From JAKAFX01 sp049965715 (GTDB taxonomy: Archaea > Thermoplasmatota > Thermoplasmata > Thermoplasmatales > Thermoplasmataceae): 64,000 nucleotides of DNA. The stretch's first letter is position 1, and each line of letters opens with the position of its first letter. Positions 46,845 to 56,277 of this stretch are shown in pieces. The notes under the pieces were generated by a model. The model made no database searches and was not told the origin of the DNA. It saw only the letters and a program-made list of their open reading frames with translations. Both the position numbers and the translations under genes were made by a program. The stretch covers positions 17,322 to 81,321 of the forward strand of contig JBMFWA010000006.1 in assembly GCA_049965715.1 (NCBI GenBank), read 5' to 3'.

Positions 46845-48856
46845 ATGATTATCTTATAAATGCCACAGGCCTGGATATAATAGAACTGTGGTATTATGCA
46901 GGAGATAAGATTTCAAAGGAAAGAAAAAGAAACGACACCTGGATATTCATATCCGGATCGGAATACGACATGGATTTTCTTGAAAACCAGCTTGATAACT
47001 CCGACTACAAAAATTATGTGAGGGAGGAGGGAAAAGATATCTATGGCACATTCATGGGCGTAAAGATTCACACAAAACCTTCAAAAATAAAGGACCTGGT
47101 GTATGCAATCGATTGCATGGGAGTGGGGAGAAAATTCAGCATATACAACGCCGACATAAACCCGCAACTGAGATACACTTCAGAAAACAACCTCACATTT
47201 TTTCCCCTGGAAAGACTGGATGATCATGATCCAGATATTCCGTTCACCAGGATAAGCGGCAGGATGCGCAACAACGAAATAACAATCATGGAAATCAATG
47301 GCAGAGAAACGAAGCCATCGCGTAAGGCTTATGGTGATTTGATCGATGAAATCAACAGGTCTGTATTTGTCATTTACAATAATGATAATGATTTTTTCAG
47401 AAGACTGATCTCTGCCGTAAAGGACGCAGGTATTGAAGTTCCGGCAAGCCACTTCTCAAACGGTGGAACATATACTTCATATGGGCAGGTACATCACAAT
47501 AATGGAAGGGTCAGCCTTAAAGGAAAGATATGCATAGAGGAAAATTCGTTCATTTACAGTGAAGCTGGTATCTCTGGGTTAATGGAAGTGTCAAGGATGT
47601 CATCTCTTCCACCTTCCATAGTCTCATATGTTACTCCGGGCACTGCGGTATCATCGCTTGAAATATCATACGCCATAAAAAATAACGTTCTTGTGCCACT
47701 GTACAAAAGTGACTATGAATCAGAAAAAAACATTTCAGATCTTTCAAGGATGGATATGGGCGGAACAGTGTTGCAACCCACTCCCGGAATATACACAGAC
47801 GTTACTGAGATAGATTTTTCATCAATGTATCCAAGCATAATAGTCAACTATAACCTGTCTCCTGAGACCATTTTCAGGAACATCGCGGGGGAAGATGGAG
47901 ATTACTATGCCGTGAGGGAAGAAAGAGGTTTTCTGTCCATGGCTCTCGAGGGACTCCTCAAAACAAGGCTTCACTATAAATCTGTGAAGGGATCCGATCC
48001 AGTTTACAGTCAGAGAGACACTGCATTAAAATGGATGCTGCTCACCTCATTTGGATATACAGGATATAAGAATGCAAAATTTGGAAAGATCGAGGTCCAT
48101 GAATCAATCACCTCCAGGGGGAGAAAATGTCTCTCAGATGCCATGAAGATCGCCGAATCAATGGGATTCTCAGTCATACATGGTATAGTTGACTCCCTCT
48201 GGATCAGCGGGAAAGGATCAATAGATCGCCTGCTTTCCGCAATAAAGGAAAAGACCAGAATAGACATAGTGACAGACGGCCAATATGAATGGATAGCATT
48301 CCTCCCATCACGAAGCGAAATAGGTGCTGTCAACAGGTATATAGGATTGAGGAAAGACGGATCTTTCAAGGTTCGCGGCATAGAGATAAGACAGAAAAAC
48401 TCGCCCGGGATAGTCAGGAAGTTCCAGATGGATGCACTTGCAATTTTACAGAACTGCAGAAGTGTATCGGACATCGCCTCAAGGTACGATACAATAAAGA
48501 ATCTGGAGAGAAGCTACATTGAGAAGATCAGGCAGTCTGACCGTGATGATTTCCGCATAAGAGTCTCACCTTCAAAATGGAAGGATCAGTACAGGGTCAG
48601 GAACATGGCAAAGAGGGCGATGGAATCATTCGGCAGTGAGGTTGAAATCATGCCGGGGCAGGAATTTTATATCTCCGTTATAGACAACAGCAAAAGCCTG
48701 TTTGACGTAGATGATTCAGATCATGGAATAGACATGGAATTTTACAGGAAAATTCTTGAAAGATCCTTCGAAAGCTTTGACTTCATAATATCATGGGCAA
48801 GAAAATCAATGGGTATATTAGAGAAGCCTTTCAATAAGACTCTGGATCTTTTCTGA
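46841..48856 (+). CDS. polB2: Family B DNA polymerase, PolB2 type
   Basis: A 671-residue polymerase lacking recognisable exonuclease motifs. Motif A is EIDFSSMYPS (323-332) and appears intact. Motif B is KWMLLTSFGYTGY (397-409). Motif C reads HGIVDSLW (447-454) in place of the usual YGDTDS, so one of the two catalytic aspartates is replaced. This is the pattern of archaeal PolB2 (Dpo2), a DNA-damage-related polymerase of low activity in Sulfolobales. The gene overlaps its upstream partner by four bases and the convergent cdc6 gene by 39. Confidence 0.85.
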   Translation: MNDYLINATGLDIIELWYYAGDKISKERKRNDTWIFISGSEYDMDFLENQLDNSDYKNYVREEGKDIYGTFMGVKIHTKPSKIKDLVYAIDCMGVGRKFSIYNADINPQLRYTSENNLTFFPLERLDDHDPDIPFTRISGRMRNNEITIMEINGRETKPSRKAYGDLIDEINRSVFVIYNNDNDFFRRLISAVKDAGIEVPASHFSNGGTYTSYGQVHHNNGRVSLKGKICIEENSFIYSEAGISGLMEVSRMSSLPPSIVSYVTPGTAVSSLEISYAIKNNVLVPLYKSDYESEKNISDLSRMDMGGTVLQPTPGIYTDVTEIDFSSMYPSIIVNYNLSPETIFRNIAGEDGDYYAVREERGFLSMALEGLLKTRLHYKSVKGSDPVYSQRDTALKWMLLTSFGYTGYKNAKFGKIEVHESITSRGRKCLSDAMKIAESMGFSVIHGIVDSLWISGKGSIDRLLSAIKEKTRIDIVTDGQYEWIAFLPSRSEIGAVNRYIGLRKDGSFKVRGIEIRQKNSPGIVRKFQMDALAILQNCRSVSDIASRYDTIKNLERSYIEKIRQSDRDDFRIRVSPSKWKDQYRVRNMAKRAMESFGSEVEIMPGQEFYISVIDNSKSLFDVDDSDHGIDMEFYRKILERSFESFDFIISWARKSMGILEKPFNKTLDLF

Positions 48857-49978
48857 AAGTACTGATACAGGAAGATCGTTTATCTCGATCACCTTGTTCA
48901 CTCCTCTCCGATCTCCAAGTCCAACAATCCTGCTCTCTATCAGTCCGGAATTCTCAAGTTTTCTCAAAATCCTGTACAGATTGAAATTCTTGATCCTCCG
49001 CATGCTGTATTCCTCCCGGAGTTGTGCCGCGGACCTTGAAACGCAGCTGACATTGGTTCTTATACCGCTCCCAATGCACCTGCATATGGAAAGCAGGGCA
49101 ATCAGTTCACCCGCATCAAGTTCCGAAAGCTTGCTCTCTGTGAAAAACGGATTAATCATTGCCCTGGCAGCCCGCACGTCGTCGCTGGATATGTAATCTC
49201 CACCCCTGTACTCGGCAAGATGGGCAGCCTTCTGAAGTAGTTCAATGGCGACTCTTGCGCTCCCGAACTGCTCCGCTATTCCGGCTATGAAATCAATAAG
49301 AACATCATCATATGCCGACTCAACAAGGCTCTGGTCGCAGCGTTCCTTCAATATACCGAACAGCTCACTCCTTGTGTAAGGGCTGAATTTGAGCATGAAC
49401 ACAGGATATCCAGGTCTTATGAGATCTCCTTGGACGTACACCATTGGATTCTCGATTGAAATGAGAAGAGTGGACAGTCCAAACCCGTAGGATTCGCTGG
49501 CCATAACCAGGCTGCGGAAACCTTCCGGATCCGATCTGATAACGTTTCTTGCTTCATCTATGACCAGCAGTATGTTTTTCTTCTTTTCCATGGAGAGTGT
49601 TCTCATAGCCTTGAAAAGGTAGTCGAATCCGATATTGCTCACCGGACTGATCCTGCCCATTCTCGCAAGGGCGTCTGAGAGGATCTGTCTCAGGCTGGAG
49701 GAGGAAAGCGCGTTCTCATAAACGGTCATGAGATCACCATTCTCCCTCATAATATATTTTGCAGTCACAGTCTTTCCAACGCCAGAATTACCGTATGCCA
49801 TGAGCGTTGAACCCTTCCCCTTTCGCAGTGGGGCGATGAGATTCTGATCTATATACCTGATTTCTCTGGATCTGAGGTTGATCTTTTCTGGAATGTATGA
49901 CGAATCAAGTGGATCCGGATCTTTCACAAGAAGCATGATAAACCTGTCCTGATTCATTACCTGAATTTTAAGTTTCAA
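48818..49978 (-). CDS. cdc6: Cdc6/Orc1 replication initiator
   Basis: An AAA+ initiator of 386 residues. Walker A is YGNSGVGKT (62-70), Walker B is LLVIDEARN (about 137-145), and the C-terminal winged helix (LDAGELIALLSICRCIGSG onward, about 275-380) should bind origin DNA. Internal ATGs at residues 8 and 15 are possible starts. Archaeal cdc6 genes often lie next to an origin. No convincing origin-recognition repeats were found in the short gap upstream (49979-50036), so an origin here is not supported. Confidence 0.88.
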   Translation of the reverse strand: MKLKIQVMNQDRFIMLLVKDPDPLDSSYIPEKINLRSREIRYIDQNLIAPLRKGKGSTLMAYGNSGVGKTVTAKYIMRENGDLMTVYENALSSSSLRQILSDALARMGRISPVSNIGFDYLFKAMRTLSMEKKKNILLVIDEARNVIRSDPEGFRSLVMASESYGFGLSTLLISIENPMVYVQGDLIRPGYPVFMLKFSPYTRSELFGILKERCDQSLVESAYDDVLIDFIAGIAEQFGSARVAIELLQKAAHLAEYRGGDYISSDDVRAARAMINPFFTESKLSELDAGELIALLSICRCIGSGIRTNVSCVSRSAAQLREEYSMRRIKNFNLYRILRKLENSGLIESRIVGLGDRRGVNKVIEINDLPVSVLSEKIQSLIERLL

Positions 49979-50036
49979 TCGAAGTTAGGAAGGAATCACC
50001 GTTGCGTCTGAAAGAGATGGATAAAACAATGGGATT

Positions 50037-51815
50037 TCAATTTGACCTAGCAGCGAAATCCTTAATGAATGCTTCTGGGGCAATCGATTCAAAGTATTTC
50101 ATGGTTTCATTGTCTTCAAAATACACAAAAGTGCCTTTTATCCCTCTTGTAAGAAGTATCCGATAGCGGTTGACCATGAGCTCCCTTGCGAGTTGAGGGT
50201 TTGTGACCGAAAGCCGTTTGAGGGAATGCTGACCTCCCACATCATCTGTAATGGCACCCGGGTTTATTTTCCATCCATTTCTCCAGACCAGATCTTTTCC
50301 CCAGATTACGCCCACAAAATCTGCCTCGAATCCCTGTGAACCATATACAGAGGCACACTTCTTCAGCACATCCACCTGATCTATCCAGTAGGCCGGGTAC
50401 TCAGTTTTAGGGTCCATCAGCCATTCTATGGGGGGGTCTCTAATTCTCAACTTTACCTTTCTCCCTTCGCTCTCAGTGAAGGATGCAACAAGTGCAACTT
50501 TTTCCCCATTACTCCTGTGCATCTCAAGCTCTTTGAGCAGCAATGAAAGGTCGCTGTAGCATCGAAATTCATAATCGAAGGAAAATCTTTCAGGGGACCC
50601 TGAAAGCAGCGATCTCAGGAAGATATCATATCTTCTACCGTCTCTGACCCTGTATATACCATCAAGCTCAATTTCAACCACATTCTTTCCATGTGTCCCG
50701 GCGATCTGCAGGAAATGGTCTCTGGTTCCATATTCATCTCCCAGGAGAATCTGCTCCTCGTCAAAGAAATAGACAGAGACGGGCGATCTGACCATGGAAA
50801 GCTCAATGACAGATTTTGTCATGCGTTGCGCCTCATCGTAGATCACCAGGTCCAATCCATCCTTAATGAAGGAATCCCTGAAATTTGGCTCTCCTATACC
50901 GGTTCCATAAAACCCGGTGGAGTAGAACTGCAGAAGATCCCTCACTCTTGGATCAACAGATTTTCTCAGGGTGTTGATAAGACGGTTGTTTCTGTACCCG
51001 AGAAGAGCATGGAAACCCTGGCTCACTGCAGTGAAAAGCATGGTGAGTGCCACAAGAGTTTTTCCCGACCCCATAGTGCCCCTTATCAAATAAACTGTAG
51101 ATTTTCCGCCTTTCAGATCCAAGAGCACTCTTCCCACTGCGACGGACTGATCAGAGGAAAGGCCAAGACCGTTGCCCTGCAGTGCTCTTGACGGCGATTC
51201 AAGCAATCTATCTTTATTCATTCTCACAAAGTCTATCAGGGGTTTTGAAAAAACAAAATGTCCCCCGGTAATTTTCTCAACGTCTTCACGGCCTCCAGGG
51301 CTCTCCAGTACAGGAGCGATCTTCCTGTTCAGTTCCTCCGGCGAATAAAAGATCTGGCAATCCTTTCCGTCAGTGGTATGATACATCATTACACAACTGT
51401 CGAAACTCATATCCTTAGAGGCGCTGTGAAAATTCTGAAATTTGGACAGATAATTTTCTGCCTGATAGCAGGGAGGAGGCTGCAGTCCAAGATCCGTATT
51501 AACCACGTATTCGTTCAGTTCCTCATATTTTTTCCATCCCTTCATCTCGATTAGGAGTGCCCTTCCGGAACCTACCAGAATGAAATCAACCCTTTCAAGA
51601 CCTATTGGAAAAATATATTCTATTATGACAGGAATGCCGTCCTTGAGTGATTTTTTGAGTATATCTATTGAGCCTGACCATGACTGACTGAGGCTTATTC
51701 CAGGTCTCTGTGAAAAGATGCGATAATAGTTTCCAGTGATCTGATCAAGTAATTCCTTCTTATCAATGCTGGAGAATTCGTATGTCAAACCAAGGAAAGA
51801 ATCGACTGATCCCAC
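50037..51815 (-). CDS. PD-(D/E)xK nuclease fused to DUF2075-type helicase
   Basis: A 592-residue protein with two parts. Residues about 50-100 carry a PD-(D/E)xK nuclease-like site: Glu66, Asp77 in LERVDFILV and Glu90-x-Lys92 in LLIEMKGW. From 215 a superfamily 1-like ATPase follows, with Walker A GTMGSGKT (246-253), Walker B LVIYDEAQ (323-330) and a late NRYRILLTRGIKGT motif VI, as in DUF2075/Schlafen-like helicases. Such proteins are found in DNA repair and in phage defence. It is next to cdc6 on the same strand with a 58-base gap, but an actual role in replication is inference. Confidence 0.75.
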   Translation of the reverse strand: MGSVDSFLGLTYEFSSIDKKELLDQITGNYYRIFSQRPGISLSQSWSGSIDILKKSLKDGIPVIIEYIFPIGLERVDFILVGSGRALLIEMKGWKKYEELNEYVVNTDLGLQPPPCYQAENYLSKFQNFHSASKDMSFDSCVMMYHTTDGKDCQIFYSPEELNRKIAPVLESPGGREDVEKITGGHFVFSKPLIDFVRMNKDRLLESPSRALQGNGLGLSSDQSVAVGRVLLDLKGGKSTVYLIRGTMGSGKTLVALTMLFTAVSQGFHALLGYRNNRLINTLRKSVDPRVRDLLQFYSTGFYGTGIGEPNFRDSFIKDGLDLVIYDEAQRMTKSVIELSMVRSPVSVYFFDEEQILLGDEYGTRDHFLQIAGTHGKNVVEIELDGIYRVRDGRRYDIFLRSLLSGSPERFSFDYEFRCYSDLSLLLKELEMHRSNGEKVALVASFTESEGRKVKLRIRDPPIEWLMDPKTEYPAYWIDQVDVLKKCASVYGSQGFEADFVGVIWGKDLVWRNGWKINPGAITDDVGGQHSLKRLSVTNPQLARELMVNRYRILLTRGIKGTFVYFEDNETMKYFESIAPEAFIKDFAARSN

Positions 51816-51899
51816 GGATTACAATAACATTATCCTTTAATTAAAGTTGTTTTAGGAAAAGTGGAATGATGGTGAAAAATTATGATATAGACGATGAGG

Positions 51900-53579
51900 T
51901 CAGGCCCTGGCAAGCTGGCTCATGGAACTGATCTCCCGCGTTGACGGAACACCATAGCTCTTTATCTTCTCTATATCCACGCCAGCTTTCCTTGCAATCC
52001 TTTCAACGTATTTGAGCATCAAAAAACCTCCACCGGATATTAGGGAACCGGTGCCTGCCCTGGCAAAGAAACTGCCTTCGGCATCACGGAAACCGTCCCT
52101 AGCAGCCATCTTGGCAAGATGCAGGTATGATGCATAGTAAACTGCAAGCTGATCCCGGGTCAGAAGGCTCTTGTTAAGTGTATGGGACTTTATCCTGCCA
52201 AGAGGAACATTTACAAGAGGTGTTATAGTGAATTCAAACGGCCTGCCATCAACGAAGGAGTGACTCAGACTATTAATCATACCTATGGTATCCCAGTAAT
52301 CCTCCTCAGTCTCTCCTTCCTGCCCCACCTGAATGGTAAAAGCAGGTCTCCAGTAATTTCTGGTCTCAACGTAAACACCCTGCCAGACAATTTCCCTCCA
52401 TGAGCCATCAGGTCCAATGCGAAGTGGCAGAGTCTTGTTTGGCATATGCTTCTTTGCGAGTTCGTCGCTTCCCGTTTCAACGCCAGTTTGAACACCAATC
52501 CAGTTCCTCGGGCCAGCTTTCAGGATTTTGGAGAATTTAGCGATCATCTCAGGATATCCCGCAGGTATTGAAATCCTGCCATGCGTCGGGTTCGAGGTCT
52601 CAATTCCAGGCACGGACATTGCAGCATTGAAGAGATCTGTAAGTGCCTCCTCGTTTGGGGCGAACATGTTTCCATGCTTGTATCCAAATATCTCATCAGA
52701 ATGGAGCCATGCATTCCTGATTCCTGCCCGTGTGTTTACCGCGAGTTCCCTGGCAACCATTTCTGGCGAATAGTATCTCAAGGGCCTCAGGGTTACCTCG
52801 CAAAAGTCGCAGCCCACCCCGCATCCCCTCATCACTTCCACCATGCCTTTCACTGAAGGATTAACTATCTCCGGAATATCTTCCAGCTTCGGATATGCAC
52901 TTGCGGATATTCCTCTGGCAATGAACCTGTCATCCTTCTTCAGAATTTTCCGGAAATGATCATCATAGGACATATAACCCCTGTAGAAGAGTGATGGGTC
53001 AATGTTATCCTCAACAATCTGCTCAAAAAGAAGCGGGGCAATGTCGTCAGCCTCACCTTGAAAAATATAATCGAATTTGTACTGTTCTATTGTCTCAGGC
53101 ATAACCGTGAATTCCCAGACCCCTGGACCGCCCACTACCAATTTGGCCTTTTTCCCCTTCCTTATGGCATTTATCTTTGCAATCAGTTCCTCCCAGTCTC
53201 TTCTGACCCATGCCATCATTTCCCCGCCCATGAGGGCGTAATATGACATGGTGGTTGGTCCCGTTCCAAGAGGGTCCATCGTGGTTACACCAATTATTTC
53301 GGTATCGTCCTTAATGAAATTCTGGAGATAATCTTCATGTGCGACAACGACATCTTTCCGATCGTATTTTCTCAAGAGTGAAGCTTCCAGTTTCCTTAAA
53401 GCATACGGGGCGAAAACGAGTTCACCGCTGGGACTGGCTGGGGGTGCAGGTCCCCTGAGAAATTTGTATACCGAAGCAGGTATGCTTCTGGAAGGTGCAC
53501 AAGGGAGAAAATCTAACAGTGGAAAGTTTCTGTATTCATAACTCAAAGTACTGTCTGATACAAGAACAAATTTAGTCAC
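51900..53579 (-). CDS. B12/radical SAM protein, GDGT ring synthase-like
   Basis: A 559-residue protein with a probable cobalamin-type Rossmann domain (about 75-190, including IIGVTTMDPLGTGP and VVGGPGVWEF) and a radical SAM core at CGVGCDFC (Cys253, 257, 260) followed by EVTLRPLRYYSPE. The latter block and the overall layout resemble GrsA/GrsB, which introduce cyclopentane rings into GDGT lipids in Sulfolobus. Thermoplasmatales make ringed GDGTs, so the function fits, but other radical SAM families are possible. GTG at 53579 is chosen over the frame's earlier ATG because GGTGA lies four bases upstream and the similarity starts there. Confidence 0.55.
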   Translation of the reverse strand: MTKFVLVSDSTLSYEYRNFPLLDFLPCAPSRSIPASVYKFLRGPAPPASPSGELVFAPYALRKLEASLLRKYDRKDVVVAHEDYLQNFIKDDTEIIGVTTMDPLGTGPTTMSYYALMGGEMMAWVRRDWEELIAKINAIRKGKKAKLVVGGPGVWEFTVMPETIEQYKFDYIFQGEADDIAPLLFEQIVEDNIDPSLFYRGYMSYDDHFRKILKKDDRFIARGISASAYPKLEDIPEIVNPSVKGMVEVMRGCGVGCDFCEVTLRPLRYYSPEMVARELAVNTRAGIRNAWLHSDEIFGYKHGNMFAPNEEALTDLFNAAMSVPGIETSNPTHGRISIPAGYPEMIAKFSKILKAGPRNWIGVQTGVETGSDELAKKHMPNKTLPLRIGPDGSWREIVWQGVYVETRNYWRPAFTIQVGQEGETEEDYWDTIGMINSLSHSFVDGRPFEFTITPLVNVPLGRIKSHTLNKSLLTRDQLAVYYASYLHLAKMAARDGFRDAEGSFFARAGTGSLISGGGFLMLKYVERIARKAGVDIEKIKSYGVPSTREISSMSQLARA

Positions 53580-53831
53580 TAACTCACCTATTGCGAAATT
53601 ATGTAGATTATGATAATTAATAAATGTTATGTAAACGCAGTGAGCAAAAGGGTTATGGGAAAGATAGTATTCCGCCAAGCATCATTTGCTCATGATTGGA
53701 TCAATTGAAAGAATCTCTGGTATGATCTTCTGAATGCTGTCTTATCCAACGCTTCGATCAGTTGGATAAAGCAATAATTTTTAAGGGCTTCAGGCAGACG
53801 CATTGATCAAATGATGATAAGAATAAGACTG

Positions 53832-54038
53832 TCAGCTGCCACCATTTTCCCTTATTATCCTGTAGGCCGGGCTTATCACCATTTCCGCACTACCAATTAT
53901 GAACATCAGTATTCCGGTTGAAAATGATCCCAGAAAAAAAAGAATGCTCCCGGCAAGAAACATTATTCCCGAAATCAGGTCATTGTACAGTACAGCTTTT
54001 TGAAACTTTTTAGCTTTGATCAAGAGTTTTTGCACCAC
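53832..54038 (-). CDS. Small membrane protein
   Basis: A 68-residue protein with two hydrophobic helices (about 20-38 and 41-56) after a basic N-terminus (LLIKAKKFQKA). Start codons GTG at 54038 and 54035 are both possible. It diverges from the following gene with only 11 bases between starts, so the true start may lie inward. Unknown function. Confidence 0.45.
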   Translation of the reverse strand: MVQKLLIKAKKFQKAVLYNDLISGIMFLAGSILFFLGSFSTGILMFIIGSAEMVISPAYRIIRENGGS

Positions 54039-54049
54039 AGAAAGGATAT

Positions 54050-54688
54050 ATGTATCAGATAAATAATCAACTGATGCAGCTGAGGAAAACCAGAAGTAAA
54101 TTTGATCAGGACAAGGATGTGTTATTGAGGAGTTATATAGCCCAGGGAATAAAGCTGCTATACATGGACAGAAAACATTATTTTTCTGAGAGGAGCAGGG
54201 ACTATGCCAAGATAAAGGAGATTCTCGAACACATATCGGGTGAAATAAAAGGCATGGTCGACGAACGTCCGAGAATGCTGATTCCGTCTGATGGCGGTTT
54301 TCGTTACGAAAAACTGAGTCAGGAGATGGCAGATGAAATCACGGGTTTCCTTAACTTCATCACCGAACTCCCTCCCCCCTCATACAAGATCATCTCCAAG
54401 TGGCGTAAGAGTGCTGACATAGGGATGATGCGAATCCCCACTCTTACCTTCATTCTGTATTCAACCCTGGAATTCAAGGTTCCCAGGTACTATTCCAGCA
54501 AGATCGATGACTATGCGTGCATATCTGCTGCAATAATAGATATTCTCAGAGAATCCTCAGGCAGCCTCAGGGTTGGGGAAATCAGTGAAAAGATTGGAGA
54601 AAGCTTCAATGGCAAGATAAACGAGGAATTAAAAAATGAATACAAAAAAAATATAATTGAATGGAAAAGACTGGGGCTCCTTATATAG
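54050..54688 (+). CDS. Helical protein of unknown function
   Basis: A 212-residue soluble protein, mainly helical. The N-terminal half is a charged helical bundle (YMDRKHYFSERSRDYAKIK). A conserved-looking LEFKVPRYYSSKI segment follows. The last 70 residues (LRVGEISEKIGESF, IEWKRLGLLI) look like a winged-helix fold. A GINS-like subunit was considered because of the helical N-terminus, but no decisive motif is present. It is convergent with the MFS gene. Confidence 0.5.
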   Translation: MYQINNQLMQLRKTRSKFDQDKDVLLRSYIAQGIKLLYMDRKHYFSERSRDYAKIKEILEHISGEIKGMVDERPRMLIPSDGGFRYEKLSQEMADEITGFLNFITELPPPSYKIISKWRKSADIGMMRIPTLTFILYSTLEFKVPRYYSSKIDDYACISAAIIDILRESSGSLRVGEISEKIGESFNGKINEELKNEYKKNIIEWKRLGLLI

Positions 54689-54700
54689 CCCCGTTTCTGT

Positions 54701-56125
54701 TTATTTCTTTGTTGACGGCAGCACCAGTTTCGGGAATCCGTGCTCATGCTTGTATGATGCCAGAGCAATTTCCTCCAGTGTGAGACCTTTTGTCTCAGGC
54801 GTGTAGAATATTGTAAAGAGGAAGGCACCCACCATCACAATCAGCAGGACAGTAAAGAACCCGGAATGTCCCAGTACCGTTGGCTTTGAAAGATACGGGA
54901 ACAGAAACGCGGAAAGGAATGATACAATCCTTGTTATTCCGGTTGCTCCGCCCATTGATGAGGATCTGAGCTTCGTCGGAAGCAGCTCTATCGCGTAAAG
55001 TCCCATGGTGTTGCCCGGTCCAAGGTTTCCGATTCCATAGTCTATGATGAATGCCAGTATTCCTATTCCAAGGAAGAGAGCACCTGTACCCTCGGAGGCA
55101 AAGAAGAACAGAAGCATTGCTATAGCCATGCCGCCGAAACCGATGATCTGCAGAGGTCTTCTACCCGTCCTGTCGTTGAGTACGACCGCTCCAAATGCAC
55201 CAAGGAATCCGACCGGCATGTAGAACACAAATGAGAACAGAAGTGATGTCGAACCAGCAACACCAAGACCCTTGAGTATCAGAGGGGAATAGAGTCCAAT
55301 ACCATATCCTGCTATATCATACATGATCCATTGGATCCACACTATTGCAGTACGCTTCCCGTATTCCCCTTTGAATAGGGAGGAAAGAGATCCTGAGGCT
55401 ATATTAATCTCCCTCTGTCTTTCATCAAGAAGGGCCTGCAGATCTGACTGCGTGATACCTATCTTTTCTGCAACCTTGTTTACATTCGAACCAGGCACTA
55501 AACCCTCATCAACAACCTTCCACCTCGTTGATTCAGGCATTCTTGTTCTCAGGATAACTACTATCACAGCAGGGATTGCTCCGATTCCAAGGGTGTATCT
55601 CCATCCGTTCAGCGGGTCATGGAGGAAAAATAGCCATCCTATGAGGAATGCCGTAGCTGCTCCTATGCTCCAGAACGTCCACACCCAACCATATCCGGCA
55701 CCTCTCTTCTTGTTAGGATACATCTCTGTGGAATACACGGGGCTTAGAGCATAATCTGCGCCTACTCCCCATCCTATGAAGAACCTGAAGACTATCATCT
55801 CGTATATATTGGTCGAGAACGCGGTGAGAACTGCAAATACAGCAAAGAATATCAGATCGAATATATACAGATATCTTCGCCCTATCCTGTCCGCGTAGTG
55901 TCCAAACAGTACTGCCCCCACGAAGGCCCCCAGAAGGGCAGAGCCGGTTACGAACGACTCAGTGAAGGCGTCATAAGAAAATATCTTGTACGTGACCAAG
56001 ACCAGTGTAAAGACCGAAATCACGCTCAAATCATACCCATCCAAAAAATAACCCATGGCAGAGAGTGTTGTGATCACGGAACGTCTTGGAACATGTACGT
56101 CACCTGTTCCATGTACATTTTCCAT
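54701..56125 (-). CDS. MFS transporter, sugar-porter-like
   Basis: A 474-residue carrier with 12 predicted helices. Diagnostic loops are DRIGRR after helix 2, GADYALSPVYSTEM, the central PESTRW, a second DRTGRR and PETKGLTLEEI at the C-terminus, as in sugar and organic-acid porters. A cytosolic loop of about 60 residues between helices 6 and 7 is usual for the family. The substrate is unknown. ATG 56125 is preferred because a TTTAAATA box lies about 25 bases upstream, giving a leaderless message; the frame extends 15 codons further. Confidence 0.82.
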   Translation of the reverse strand: MENVHGTGDVHVPRRSVITTLSAMGYFLDGYDLSVISVFTLVLVTYKIFSYDAFTESFVTGSALLGAFVGAVLFGHYADRIGRRYLYIFDLIFFAVFAVLTAFSTNIYEMIVFRFFIGWGVGADYALSPVYSTEMYPNKKRGAGYGWVWTFWSIGAATAFLIGWLFFLHDPLNGWRYTLGIGAIPAVIVVILRTRMPESTRWKVVDEGLVPGSNVNKVAEKIGITQSDLQALLDERQREINIASGSLSSLFKGEYGKRTAIVWIQWIMYDIAGYGIGLYSPLILKGLGVAGSTSLLFSFVFYMPVGFLGAFGAVVLNDRTGRRPLQIIGFGGMAIAMLLFFFASEGTGALFLGIGILAFIIDYGIGNLGPGNTMGLYAIELLPTKLRSSSMGGATGITRIVSFLSAFLFPYLSKPTVLGHSGFFTVLLIVMVGAFLFTIFYTPETKGLTLEEIALASYKHEHGFPKLVLPSTKK

Positions 56126-56277
56126 AAGAGAATTAAACATTCCTGCGTATTTAAATTTTCCACACAACAAAAAAAATGTAGAATCCGGTGTTTAGCAAAT
56201 ATTACTATTATTATACTCTGGATAGTATTCAAATGATAATATATTCTGGAGATTCTCTATCCGAATAGACAGGATGT

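Noticed and set aside
49979..50036. A replication origin next to cdc6.
   Set aside because: The gap is only 58 bases and shows no repeated origin-recognition elements; the spacer at 45940-46164 is AT-rich but also lacks them.
54050..54688. GINS subunit assignment for the helical protein.
   Set aside because: Helical content and possible replication context were suggestive, but no GINS-specific segment could be pointed to.
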